DNA of 64,000 nt. It comes from Bdellovibrionales bacterium. Lineage in GTDB: Bacteria; Bdellovibrionota; Bdellovibrionia; Bdellovibrionales; UBA1609. The stretch spans positions 1 to 64,000 of the forward strand of contig JADJVA010000005.1 of NCBI GenBank assembly GCA_016716765.1, given 5' to 3'. The notes below the pieces were generated by a model. It saw only the letters and a program-made list of their open reading frames with translations. It was not told the DNA's origin and ran no database searches. Shown here piece after piece: positions 53,004 to 62,406 of the stretch; position 1 is the stretch's first letter, and every line of letters begins with the position of its first letter. The translations under genes were made by a program, and so were the position numbers.

Positions 53004-54401
53004 ATGATAAATTTTTTATATCGAATATTTAAGCTTTTTATTTCAGTCAAGCTGGCCGTCTTTGTCATCCTCATCCTGGGCTTTTTGTCAGCCATCGGCA
53101 CTATTTACGAAGCTAAATTTGATTCAGAATATGCACAGAAAATAATTTATCATGGACCGTGGATGTATTTCTTTATGGGCCTTCTTGTGACCCAACTTAT
53201 CTGCGTGATGGTGGATCGCTGGCCTTGGAAGAAGAGACATATTCCCTTTTTACTGGCCCATGTTGGAATCATTATCACCCTGGCGGGTTCCTTGATTACT
53301 CGTTACTGGGGCGTTGATGGCAGCATGTCTTTTGGAATTGGGGAGAAGAGCAGGCAGGTTACGGTTGGCGAAAAGGAAATAATGGTTTTGGGCTCATTTG
53401 ACGGGCAAAAATATTCCCAAATGGCAGCCAAAACCGTCGATTTTCTTCTTCGTCCACCCAATCAGAATCCAACTGTTTTGCAATTTGGGAAAGATACTAT
53501 AGAAGTAAGAGATTATTACCACTATGCCTTTCGAAAGGAGGAGTTAGAGCCGTCGGTCAATAAGCTAGATGGGCCAGCGATTCGATTCCAAATCGAAAAT
53601 GATCGTGTCAATTTGACTCGATGGATTTCTCTTGGTCGTGGGCAAGCAATGGATGAGGCAAATCTTGGTCCCGCGAAGATCATTTTGATGGAGGGTCAAG
53701 GGGATAAGGACGTGGGCCAGGGCAACCTGATCTTGTTTCAGATTGACCCTCAAACGAAAAAGGGACGGTATGAAGTCCGTTCAAAGGACGGAAAGAGAAA
53801 GACACTAAAGGGGGAATTGACAGAGGGAATGAGTCTGGATACGGGTTGGATGAATTTGAAGCTTCGTATTCTTCGCTTTCTTCCTCATGCGGAACAAAAG
53901 ATATCATTTGAAAAACGAGAGAGTCCAACTCCACTCACGACCTCAGCTGTTAAGATTTCGTTCAATGGAGTGGATCACTGGGTGGGACTAAATAATTCGC
54001 TTCGTCTTTTTACCGATCAAAATGTTTTTGTTTTTGTTTACGGGAACAGAAGATTGGATCTGGGCTTTAGTTTGACTCTGAGAGACTTTAGAGTCGGTCG
54101 TTATCAAGGAACCGCGCAAGCAATGAGCTACGAGAGCGATGTTACACTGGACGACGGAGCAAAGACGACGATCTCGATGAACAATCCACTGAAGCACAAA
54201 GGCTACACTTTTTATCAAGCTAGTTTTCAAGAGGACGATCAGGGCAATCCAGTTGCTTCTATTCTGTCTGTAAACCAAGATCCTGGGCGCTTTTGGAAGT
54301 ATTTGGGCTCAGCAATGGTTATCATTGGTGCAGTCATGCTATTTACGGTAACCGCGGCATTTAGAGCCAATCATCGAAAACGAGAAGGAGCCGTCTCATG
54401 A
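53004..54401 (+). CDS. resB: System II cytochrome c maturation protein ResB/CcsB
   Basis: 465 residues: N-terminal helices (VKLAVFVILILGFLSAIGTI, WMYFFMGLLVTQLICVMVD, FLLAHVGIIITLAGSLITRY), a large periplasmic region, and a C-terminal helix (YLGSAMVIIGAVMLFTVTAA). KLAVFVILILGFLSAIGTIYEAK and FYQASFQEDDQGNPVASILSVNQDPG are ResB landmarks. It works with CcsA to carry and attach heme to CxxCH sites. Its ATGA overlaps the next gene's start. Confidence 0.9.
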   Translation: MINFLYRIFKLFISVKLAVFVILILGFLSAIGTIYEAKFDSEYAQKIIYHGPWMYFFMGLLVTQLICVMVDRWPWKKRHIPFLLAHVGIIITLAGSLITRYWGVDGSMSFGIGEKSRQVTVGEKEIMVLGSFDGQKYSQMAAKTVDFLLRPPNQNPTVLQFGKDTIEVRDYYHYAFRKEELEPSVNKLDGPAIRFQIENDRVNLTRWISLGRGQAMDEANLGPAKIILMEGQGDKDVGQGNLILFQIDPQTKKGRYEVRSKDGKRKTLKGELTEGMSLDTGWMNLKLRILRFLPHAEQKISFEKRESPTPLTTSAVKISFNGVDHWVGLNNSLRLFTDQNVFVFVYGNRRLDLGFSLTLRDFRVGRYQGTAQAMSYESDVTLDDGAKTTISMNNPLKHKGYTFYQASFQEDDQGNPVASILSVNQDPGRFWKYLGSAMVIIGAVMLFTVTAAFRANHRKREGAVS

Positions 54402-56101
54402 AATTCTCCAAGATTCCCTTCCTATTCTCTAAGTTTTATTGGGTATTTTTCGTTATTTGGATGGCTTGCTTTTCAATTTTTTCGGCGTCTGCTACCTCAG
54501 GCTTCACAAGCGAAGCCCTGCGTCGTATGCACGTTCAGGATGGCGGCCGAATAAAGCCTTATGATTCCTTTGCACGTGAAGCATTGAAACTCATATATGG
54601 AAAAGAGACCTATCAAGATCGGGAAGCAGCTGACATCGTTTTTACCTGGATGCTTGTTCCCGAGCAATGGGACAAGACACCCATTGTTCTCGTGAGGCAC
54701 AGCGGGTTGAGAGAAGCTCTCAAACTAAATAAAGATATGACCCAGGTATATTATTCGCCGAATGAGCTGTTTGCAAATGAACGTGTGGGTCTCTTGATTC
54801 AGGATATGCAGAGTCGCCTGGCGAGTCAGGAAAAATTGAACCCCTACTATCAGGCAATTCAGAACTTAGAAAATCAGCTAAGTATGTATCATGGTCTTAA
54901 GATTGGCCAGGCCTTAAGAGTCGTTCCGGGCGTCAACGGGGATGCTTGGCAGACCGTCGCTCAATTGAATGGAGACCTGAAAAACCGTTTCGAAGGAGTG
55001 AGCAAGGCATTTGTTAAGGTTTTGACCAGCAACATAGACCCTCAAAAATTGTCCGGGAGCGAAGAGTCTCTTAAAGAGCTGGATATCGCGGTTGCCGAAT
55101 TTAGCCAGCTTGCTCGTGCCATCAATCCGAACTCTTATGGAGAGGATGTTAAAGTCAAAGCCGAAGTTCATTTGAACACCTTTCACCCTTTTCTCTGGTC
55201 CTGGGTATTTTATCTGATCGGTGCATTTTTTCTTCTTGGAGCAATGGTTAACAATCGATCTTGGCTCTACTATGGCGGATGGGCTGGCATCGTAGCGGGG
55301 CTCATTCTGCACACGTATGGAATGGTGATTAGGTCCTATATTTTGGGGCGTCCTCCAGTTTCGAATATGTACGAAACAGTCGTATGGGTTCCGTGGGGAG
55401 CTGTGATTTTTGCGATGATTTTTGAGTTGAAGAACCGAACAAAAGCCGTCTTAATGGTCTCTTCCTTTATTTCGGTTTTGTGTTTGATTCTAACCGACAT
55501 GGCTCCTTCAGTTTTAGACAAGTCATTGCAGCCACTGCAGCCGGTTCTGCGAGATAATTTCTGGCTCACCACACACGTGTTGATTATCACTCTTAGTTAT
55601 GCGGCGTTTTTTCTAGCCTTTGCTTTAGGTGATTTGCAATTGATCTATTTTTTGCGAGGAGAAGAGAAGTTTGCAAAGGAAATTCAGGAGGGGAACCGAT
55701 CCATTTACCGAGCCATTCAAGTGGGGGTGGTGCTTCTGGGTGCTGGAATAATCTTAGGAGGGATTTGGGCAGACTATTCTTGGGGTCGTTTTTGGGGCTG
55801 GGATCCAAAAGAAACTTGGGCTCTCATCGCTTGGTTTGGCTATTTAGCAATTCTTCATGGCCGCCTTGTGGGATGGGTTCGTAAATTTGGATTGGCCGTT
55901 TGTAGCGTCGTCGCCTTTTCTCTGGTGATCATGGCTTGGTATGGGGTCAATTTTGTTTTAGGAGCGGGACTTCACTCCTACGGATTTGGAGCTGGCGGAG
56001 TTGAATATGTCGCGGTTTTTGTCGCGATTCATTTGTTGTGGGTGATTTATGTATCTACGGTGCGTTATAGTCGATTGAAAGCGGAAGGGCGTTCTAAATA
56101 A
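54398..56101 (+). CDS. ccsA: Cytochrome c assembly protein CcsA/ResC with N-terminal extension
   Basis: 567 residues. A signal-anchor precedes a soluble periplasmic stretch starting HVQDGGRIKPYDSFAREALK and running to about residue 260. It is followed by about eight helices with the heme-handling motif WGRFWGWDPKETWALIAWFGY, which defines the CcsA family. Conserved His sites are at LHTYGMVIRSYILGRPP (start of the core), LTTHVLIITLSY and LHSYGFGAG. The extension is like that in CcsA proteins of Bacteroidetes and other phyla. It supplies mature cytochromes c for the act genes that follow. Confidence 0.9.
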   Translation: MKFSKIPFLFSKFYWVFFVIWMACFSIFSASATSGFTSEALRRMHVQDGGRIKPYDSFAREALKLIYGKETYQDREAADIVFTWMLVPEQWDKTPIVLVRHSGLREALKLNKDMTQVYYSPNELFANERVGLLIQDMQSRLASQEKLNPYYQAIQNLENQLSMYHGLKIGQALRVVPGVNGDAWQTVAQLNGDLKNRFEGVSKAFVKVLTSNIDPQKLSGSEESLKELDIAVAEFSQLARAINPNSYGEDVKVKAEVHLNTFHPFLWSWVFYLIGAFFLLGAMVNNRSWLYYGGWAGIVAGLILHTYGMVIRSYILGRPPVSNMYETVVWVPWGAVIFAMIFELKNRTKAVLMVSSFISVLCLILTDMAPSVLDKSLQPLQPVLRDNFWLTTHVLIITLSYAAFFLAFALGDLQLIYFLRGEEKFAKEIQEGNRSIYRAIQVGVVLLGAGIILGGIWADYSWGRFWGWDPKETWALIAWFGYLAILHGRLVGWVRKFGLAVCSVVAFSLVIMAWYGVNFVLGAGLHSYGFGAGGVEYVAVFVAIHLLWVIYVSTVRYSRLKAEGRSK

Positions 56102-56173
56102 ATTTTAGTTAGATAGTGATTGGAGTTTTTTGTTGGGCAGGCTGGACCCCTTAACAAAATCTTTATTTCGTTA

Positions 56174-56202
56174 TTGCCAAGCTCGAATCCCAGAATTATA
56201 GA
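56174..56202 (+). promoter_or_regulatory. Candidate promoter for the act operon
   Basis: TTGCCA (56174-56179) and TATAGA (56197-56202) are separated by 17 bases, close to the sigma-70 consensus. The transcription start would be near 56209, about 60 bases before actA. The 167-base gap after ccsA suggests that the act genes have their own promoter. Confidence 0.5.
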
Positions 56203-56268
56203 TAAATAAATTGTTCTTGAAAATTAATTAATAACAGCTCAGATTTCCACACTGTATGTAGGTAACTC

Positions 56269-56802
56269 ATGACAAAAAAGGTGATCGGCGCTGCGGTCGT
56301 ACTTGGACTGTTGGGCGGACTTTCGGGTTTTGTATATCTCATCAATAACAATAAGGTGACGATTGGTTATAACAAGGGGTATATGCCAGACCAGCCTCTT
56401 CCCTTCTCACACGAGCTTCATGCCGGCACTCACAAGATTGATTGTAAGTACTGTCACGTCGCGGTTGAAACATCTCGCCACTCCTCAGTTCCCAGTATGA
56501 ATATTTGTATGAATTGCCACCTAACGGTGGGGCTCGACAAACCAAACATTCAAAAACTCAATGAGCTTTACAGTGCGGGAGAATCGATTGCATGGCAGAA
56601 AGTGCATTTGTTGCCGGACCATGTGAAGTTTAATCACTCGGCCCACGTAAAAGCTGGCAAGGCTTGTCAAGAATGCCATGGTCCCGTAGAGACGATGCCT
56701 ATTGTAAAACAATATAATAGTCTTTCTATGGGTTGGTGTGTGAGTTGTCACCGCCAGCCGGAGAATAACGCTTCAGTAGAATGTTCCACCTGTCACTATT
56801 AA
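56269..56802 (+). CDS. actA: Alternative Complex III subunit ActA, pentaheme cytochrome c
   Basis: 177 residues with an N-terminal hydrophobic signal-anchor (VIGAAVVLGLLGGLSGFVYL). Five CxxCH sites: CKYCH, CMNCH, CQECH, CVSCH and CSTCH, as expected for ActA. Extra His residues (FSHELHAGTH, FNHSAHVKAG) supply second axial ligands. It passes electrons from ActB to a cytochrome or terminal oxidase. Confidence 0.93.
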   Translation: MTKKVIGAAVVLGLLGGLSGFVYLINNNKVTIGYNKGYMPDQPLPFSHELHAGTHKIDCKYCHVAVETSRHSSVPSMNICMNCHLTVGLDKPNIQKLNELYSAGESIAWQKVHLLPDHVKFNHSAHVKAGKACQECHGPVETMPIVKQYNSLSMGWCVSCHRQPENNASVECSTCHY

Positions 56803-56826
56803 CAGCTTTGGGAGCCTGGAAGAGAT

Positions 56827-59800
56827 ATGGATACGAAAAAAACCGGTTCTGAAGGAAATGGATCGCCAAAATATTGGCTTAGCCTCGATCAGTGGAGCCA
56901 TGATCCCGAATTTAAGCGTCAGGCTGAAAACGAATTTCAATCAAGTCCAATTGGGTCTGAAGAGGGACAGGGTGGCTGGGCACGTCGAGAATTTTTGAAG
57001 GTTATGGGCGCGAGTATGGCCTTGAGCACTTTCGGATGTGTTCGTCGCCCAGTTCAGAAAATTGTTCCTTATGTCAATCGTCCTCCTGAAATCACTCCTG
57101 GAAAAATTAATTATTATTCTTCATCGTTTGCCGATGGTTCAATGGGCTTTGGTTTAGTGGTGGCGACTCGAGAGGGGCGACCAATTAAGGCGGAAGGAAA
57201 CCCCGGTCACCCCCTCAACAAGGGTGCAATGAGTGCACGCTCTCATGCTCACTTGCTCGCTCTTTACGATCCTGATCGCGCCAAGGGTCCTATGAACAAG
57301 TCCACTTCTCTGACTTGGGAGGCTCTTGATACGGCCGTTGCTGCTGAGTTAAAAAAAGGATCGGTAGGCATTCTGGTTGGTTCGATTCTATCTCCTTCGA
57401 CCAGAAATCTTCTCGAGGAATTCGGGAGGGCCACCGGAGCGAAGCTTTATTCATGGGACCCCTTGGCCATGGATTCGACTCGGAAGGGACAGAAAGCCTG
57501 CTACGGTCAGGATGTTTTGCCTCATTTGCGCATTGATAAAGCGAAATATATTTTGTCGATCGATTCTGACTTTTTAGGAACAACAGGTCAGCCAGTTGAA
57601 CACATGCGCCATTTTGCTCAAGGCCGCCAGTTGGGCAAAGATATGAATAAGCTGGTTAGTTTCGAGTCGCTGATGTCGTTAACTGGCTCAAATGCCGATG
57701 AGCGATATCAGATTCGTCCAAGCCAGCAATTAGATGTGGTTATGGGCCTCATCTATGAGTTGGTGGTTGGCTCGAAGGTCTCTCGCTTTGCTGGAGATGG
57801 ATCCCTTAAGGCACTGCTAGAACCCTACGCAAAAGTCTCAGAACGCTTGTCTATTGATGGAAAAACATTTTCTCATGTGGCGGCAGATCTTTGGGCTCAT
57901 CGAGGTCAGTCATTGGTTTTGGTTGGAGGCATGACGGGCCAAACGGCTCAGCAGCAGGGACTGCAAGTGGCAGCCAACTTTCTCAACACTCTTTTAGAAA
58001 ACGATGGCAGCACGATAGATGCAAAGGGCTGGACCTATACGGGATACCAAGGATCATCTTCTGATTTGGAGCAGCTGATTGGTGACATTGGAAGCGGCAA
58101 GGTCAAGCGGTTGATCATTCACGGGGCGAATCCCGTTTATGCAGCGCCGAAGGCCTCGGGCTTCGCTGAAGCGTTTAAAAAGCTCGAGACAAGCGTTTAT
58201 GTGGGAGATCGAGCCGATGAAACGGGTCAGAGTTGCAGCTACTTGGCTCCCGGTCATCATGAGATGGAAAACTGGAGCGATATGGAAGTGGTTGCTGGCG
58301 TCTATAGCATTCAACAGCCCACTATTGAGCCCTTGAATAGCACAAGGTCCTTCCAGGATAGCCTTCTTTCTTGGGCGAAGGGTCTTGGTATCAGCTCGGC
58401 TTCCTTAAAGGCAGAGACTTGGTATGATTACCTTCGTGAATACTGGAAAAACTCGATTCATGCTCAACATCGCAGCAAAGACATAGGTAAACTTGGCTTT
58501 GAGGAGTTTTGGTACGAAGTCTTACAAGTGGGAGTTTTTGATACCACTGAGGGCAGTCAGAGACATGGCCCACGTAACTTTGATATCGGAGCTCTTCGCA
58601 CTGCCGCCTTTAAGGGACGTGAAGTTCCTAATTTCGAATTGGTTCTCTATCCAACAGTTGGTCTCCTTGATGGACGTCTTGCCAATGTGTCTTGGCTGCA
58701 AGAGTTTCCAGACCCTGTCACAAAAATTTGCTGGGATAACTATGCCTGTTTGTCTCCAAAGGACGCTCGTGAACTTAAAGTTCGAGAGGGCGATGTGCTT
58801 AGGTTGATTGTTGGAGAGCAAGTCCTTGAAGCTCCAGCACACATTCAGCCAGGACAAGCGAGCGGAGTTGTTGGTTTGGCCGTCGGGTATGGTCGAAAGG
58901 GAGCTGGACGTGTGGCCGATGGAGTCGGCGTTAATGCCTATGAACTTGCAGGCTTTGACAACGGACAGACGGTCTATTCGGGACTTGATGTTAAGCTTGA
59001 GAAGACTGAAAAGTGCATTGAGCTAGCTAATGTTCAGGGACATCATTCGATGGAAGGTCGTCAAATTGTGGTTGAGGCCACACTCGATCAATACTTGGTG
59101 AATCCTGCGGCCAATATTCATAGACACAAAATGATGAGCATGTGGAGTGGTTTTGAATACAAAGGCCATAAGTGGGCCATGGCAATTGATCAAAATGTTT
59201 GCACGGGCTGTTCGGCTTGTGTGATTGCCTGCCAATCCGAGAACAATATTCCGGTGGTTGGAAAGAAATATGTCCTGAAGGGTCGTGAAATGCACTGGTT
59301 GCGGATTGATCGATACTTTACAGGGCAGCCAGACGATCCAGGAGTTGTTTACCAACCATTACCATGTCAACACTGTGACAATGCTCCTTGCGAAACAGTT
59401 TGTCCGGTCGCAGCCACGACTCACTCAAGCGAGGGGACCAATGACATGATTTATAATCGTTGCGTTGGAACAAGATATTGCGCTAACAATTGCTACTACA
59501 AGGTCCGTCGCTTCAATTGGTTTGACTACACTCAGATCGAAGCTCCCATGCATTTGGCTTTGAATCCCGAAGTGACAGTTCGATCTCGAGGGGTCATGGA
59601 GAAATGTACCTTCTGTATTCATCGTATTAAGGGCGCCAAACATCAGGCGAGAGTTGAAGATCGTGAGTTCAAAGCAACTGATTTCCAAGTCGCCTGCCAG
59701 CAGTCCTGTCCGACGGGAGCAATTATTTTTGGTGATATGAATGATCCTGAAAGTTTGGTGAGCAAGCGCTTCAAAGAGGCCCGTAGCTACAGTCTTCTCG

Positions 59801-59901
59801 AGGAATTCAATGCGGCACCAGCGGTTCGCTATCAGACAAAGGTTCGTCATGCGGATCGATTAAAGTCGGATTCAGCTCACGGGGAAGGTCATCACTCATG
59901 A
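56827..59901 (+). CDS. actB: Alternative Complex III subunit ActB, fused molybdopterin-like and Fe-S protein
   Basis: 1024 residues. Tat motif RREFLKVMGAS near residue 53 followed by LSTFGC, typical of ActB. The middle 700 residues have the molybdopterin-oxidoreductase fold without an evident cofactor-binding Cys cluster, as known for ActB. From about residue 790 the Fe-S domain has CTGCSACVIACQSE, CQHCDNAPCETVCPVA, CVGTRYCANNCYYKVRR, and CTFCIHR with CQQSCPTGA, giving sites for several clusters. It forms the periplasmic electron wire. The stop overlaps the actC start. Confidence 0.94.
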   Translation: MDTKKTGSEGNGSPKYWLSLDQWSHDPEFKRQAENEFQSSPIGSEEGQGGWARREFLKVMGASMALSTFGCVRRPVQKIVPYVNRPPEITPGKINYYSSSFADGSMGFGLVVATREGRPIKAEGNPGHPLNKGAMSARSHAHLLALYDPDRAKGPMNKSTSLTWEALDTAVAAELKKGSVGILVGSILSPSTRNLLEEFGRATGAKLYSWDPLAMDSTRKGQKACYGQDVLPHLRIDKAKYILSIDSDFLGTTGQPVEHMRHFAQGRQLGKDMNKLVSFESLMSLTGSNADERYQIRPSQQLDVVMGLIYELVVGSKVSRFAGDGSLKALLEPYAKVSERLSIDGKTFSHVAADLWAHRGQSLVLVGGMTGQTAQQQGLQVAANFLNTLLENDGSTIDAKGWTYTGYQGSSSDLEQLIGDIGSGKVKRLIIHGANPVYAAPKASGFAEAFKKLETSVYVGDRADETGQSCSYLAPGHHEMENWSDMEVVAGVYSIQQPTIEPLNSTRSFQDSLLSWAKGLGISSASLKAETWYDYLREYWKNSIHAQHRSKDIGKLGFEEFWYEVLQVGVFDTTEGSQRHGPRNFDIGALRTAAFKGREVPNFELVLYPTVGLLDGRLANVSWLQEFPDPVTKICWDNYACLSPKDARELKVREGDVLRLIVGEQVLEAPAHIQPGQASGVVGLAVGYGRKGAGRVADGVGVNAYELAGFDNGQTVYSGLDVKLEKTEKCIELANVQGHHSMEGRQIVVEATLDQYLVNPAANIHRHKMMSMWSGFEYKGHKWAMAIDQNVCTGCSACVIACQSENNIPVVGKKYVLKGREMHWLRIDRYFTGQPDDPGVVYQPLPCQHCDNAPCETVCPVAATTHSSEGTNDMIYNRCVGTRYCANNCYYKVRRFNWFDYTQIEAPMHLALNPEVTVRSRGVMEKCTFCIHRIKGAKHQARVEDREFKATDFQVACQQSCPTGAIIFGDMNDPESLVSKRFKEARSYSLLEEFNAAPAVRYQTKVRHADRLKSDSAHGEGHHS

Positions 59902-61256
59902 TAAAACGCAATCAGCTTATATTGGGCGAAAAGACATATAAAACAATCACCGAGGATATTGTTTCTCTTTTGGAGCGATTTCCTCCTCGGAGATATTTTG
60001 CTGCTCTCGCAAGCGCCAAAGTTTTGTTTCTCGTTTATATTGTGGCGATGGGAGCTACAACTTTGTACGGCATGGGCTTACAAGGTGTTAACAGCCCCGT
60101 TGGTTGGGGTGTTGATATTATCACCTTCGTGTTTTGGATCGGTATTGGACATGCGGGAACATTGATATCTGCGGTACTATTTTTGTTTCGACAAAAATGG
60201 AGAACTTCAATTGCCAGAACAGCCGAAGCGATGACGGTTTTTGCTGTGATGGTTGCTGGAACATTTCCTATTTTACATACCGGTCGTCCTTGGCTTGGTT
60301 ATTGGCTTCTTCCCTACCCAAATCAGAGAGGTCCTCTTTGGGTTAATTTTCGCTCGCCACTTCTTTGGGACGTTTTTGCCGTATCAACTTACGCAACGGT
60401 CTCCATGGTTTTTTGGTACATTGGGATGGTTCCTGATTTGGCCACAATTCGAGACCGGGCAAAGCACCCCGTCAGAAAACTCATATATGGGATTTTATCT
60501 CTTGGCTGGCGAGGGACGGCGCGCGCTTGGAATCATTACGAAATAGTGTACATGCTGCTCGCAGGACTGAGCACGCCTCTTGTTCTTTCTGTCCACTCGA
60601 TCGTTTCTTTTGATTTTGCGGTTTCAGGACTTCCTGGTTGGCACGCGACGATCTTTCCGCCCTACTTTGTGGCCGGAGCTATTTTTTCTGGATTTGGAAT
60701 GGTTGTCACTCTGATGAGCATTATTCGCTATCTGGTACCTACCTTCAAAGACTACGTTACAATCGATCACATGGAGTCGATGAATAAAATCATTATGGCG
60801 ACCGGGCTGATGGTTGGTTATGCCTATGGGATGGAATTTTTCATTGCTTGGTATGGCGGCTCTCCGTATGAAGGTTTTGTGTTCTTGAATCGCGCATTTG
60901 GTCCTTATGGTTGGGCCTACTGGATCATGGTGACATGCAATGTGCTGATCCCCCAGATTTTTTGGTGGAGAAAAGCAAGGCGAACGATCGCGATTATGTT
61001 TGTTGTTTCAATTTTCGTGAATATTGGAATGTGGTTTGAACGATATGTTATCGTGATCACATCACTTCATCGGGATTTCTTGCCTGCCAGCTGGGGTATG
61101 CACGTGATGACCATCTACGACTTCGGTGCCTTGTTTGGTAGTTTTGGGATGTTTTTTACTCTGTTCTTACTCTATTTACGGACATTGCCTCCCATAGCGA
61201 TAGCTGAGGTCAAACCGGTGCTTGGGGTGGGTCGAGAGGGAGGACACCATGCTTAA
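59898..61256 (+). CDS. actC: Alternative Complex III subunit ActC, NrfD-like quinol-binding protein
   Basis: 452 residues with about ten membrane helices, including VLFLVYIVAMGATTLYGMGL, VDIITFVFWIGIGHAGTLIS and the family block VNFRSPLLWDVFAVSTY. The NrfD family binds quinol at the membrane. It pairs with ActF. Overlaps actB by four bases and actD by eight. Confidence 0.92.
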   Translation: MIKRNQLILGEKTYKTITEDIVSLLERFPPRRYFAALASAKVLFLVYIVAMGATTLYGMGLQGVNSPVGWGVDIITFVFWIGIGHAGTLISAVLFLFRQKWRTSIARTAEAMTVFAVMVAGTFPILHTGRPWLGYWLLPYPNQRGPLWVNFRSPLLWDVFAVSTYATVSMVFWYIGMVPDLATIRDRAKHPVRKLIYGILSLGWRGTARAWNHYEIVYMLLAGLSTPLVLSVHSIVSFDFAVSGLPGWHATIFPPYFVAGAIFSGFGMVVTLMSIIRYLVPTFKDYVTIDHMESMNKIIMATGLMVGYAYGMEFFIAWYGGSPYEGFVFLNRAFGPYGWAYWIMVTCNVLIPQIFWWRKARRTIAIMFVVSIFVNIGMWFERYVIVITSLHRDFLPASWGMHVMTIYDFGALFGSFGMFFTLFLLYLRTLPPIAIAEVKPVLGVGREGGHHA

Positions 61257-61806
61257 AACAATAGAGTCTTTAGTGTACGCTTGGCAGTATAAGGGCAAAA
61301 AGGGTGTTGCGGGAATTTGGTTGGATGAGCACCAACTGGTTCGTGCGGTTGCAAAGGTGAGAGAAGCTGGCTTTAGAAAATTTGATGCAATCAGTCCATT
61401 TCCCTTGCATGGTATTGATGAAGCTGCTGGTATTTCACGGTCCTACATTCCTTGGATCACTTTGGTATTTGGTATCTTGGGCTGCGCCTTTGGCGTTTGG
61501 TTCACATGGTGGACCTCAGTCGTTGATTGGGCAATTAATATTGGTGGCAAACCAATGTGGTCCCTTGCTGCATTTATCCCTGTGATTTTTGAGACGACCA
61601 TTTTGTTTGCGGCTCTGAGCTCGGTTGGAGCCATGATTTTAATAAATGGACTGCCTAAAGTGAATCCTCCCGTTATTGATCCTGACCTCAGCTGTTCAAA
61701 GTTCGCCATATTTATTCCGGAAGATGACCTGGGTTTTGATGTGACACAGATTGAAAAGCTTTTTAATGATCTCGGCGCGTCCGAAGTAAAAAGAACGGAG
61801 TTCTAA
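61249..61806 (+). CDS. actD: Alternative Complex III subunit ActD
   Basis: Start at ATG 61249, which overlaps the end of actC. About 185 residues: an N-terminal soluble part (VAGIWLDEHQLVRAVAKVRE and FRKFDAISPFPLHGID), two membrane helices (ITLVFGILGCAFGVWFTWW and SLAAFIPVIFETTILFAALS), and a short C-terminal part (FVTQIEKL-type segment). The layout is that of the DUF3341 ActD family. Confidence 0.9.
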   Translation: MLKTIESLVYAWQYKGKKGVAGIWLDEHQLVRAVAKVREAGFRKFDAISPFPLHGIDEAAGISRSYIPWITLVFGILGCAFGVWFTWWTSVVDWAINIGGKPMWSLAAFIPVIFETTILFAALSSVGAMILINGLPKVNPPVIDPDLSCSKFAIFIPEDDLGFDVTQIEKLFNDLGASEVKRTEF

Positions 61807-61807
61807 T

Positions 61808-62371
61808 ATGAAGCAGAAGGTATTGAGTCTCGCTTCATTCATTGCATTTCTGGGATTGGTTTCCTGCAATGCTGGAAAAAATCAGACAAACATCGAATTG
61901 GTACAGCAGATGATGGACCAAAGCTCAGTTAAGTTTCAAGATTGGGATCCGGCGGTAAAGGGAAATCTTGCGATGCGTGTTCCTCCCAAAAACACAATTC
62001 CGCGAGGCTATAAGCCTTATGCTTATAAGGGAGACCCTGAAGGGGCAGAGAAAAATCTAAAGAATCCCCTGACAGCAGATTTTTCAAAAGGAACATTGGA
62101 ACTAGGTAAAAAGAAATTTGATATTTACTGCTCGGTTTGTCACGGATCTTTGGGCGCTGGCGATGGTCCGGTTGCAGAGAAGATGCTTTTGCGCCCACCA
62201 AGCCTTTTGTCTGACAAGGTAAAAGTATTTTCAGATGGGCGCATCTTTCATATTGTGACGGATGGACAAGGCGTGATGGGGAGTTATCTGACCCAGATTC
62301 AGGACGAGAAGGCTCGTTGGTCTTTGGTCAACTACGTCAGGACTTTGCAGAAACGTTCGGCTGCTAATTGA
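61808..62371 (+). CDS. actE: Alternative Complex III subunit ActE, monoheme cytochrome c lipoprotein
   Basis: 187 residues. Leader ends FLGLVSCNAGK, a lipobox, so it is probably lipid-anchored. One heme site, CSVCH, near residue 115; the methionine ligand may be in VTDGQGVMGSYL. A conserved ActE block is VPPKNTIPRGYKPYAYKGDP. One base separates the actD stop from this ATG. Confidence 0.92.
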   Translation: MKQKVLSLASFIAFLGLVSCNAGKNQTNIELVQQMMDQSSVKFQDWDPAVKGNLAMRVPPKNTIPRGYKPYAYKGDPEGAEKNLKNPLTADFSKGTLELGKKKFDIYCSVCHGSLGAGDGPVAEKMLLRPPSLLSDKVKVFSDGRIFHIVTDGQGVMGSYLTQIQDEKARWSLVNYVRTLQKRSAAN

Positions 62372-62406
62372 GTAATTGAGTGTTTTGAAATTAGAGGAGC
62401 AATTCC

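Noticed and set aside
56102..56268. Terminator between ccsA and actA
   Set aside because: No stable stem followed by a T run was found; only a candidate promoter is supported.
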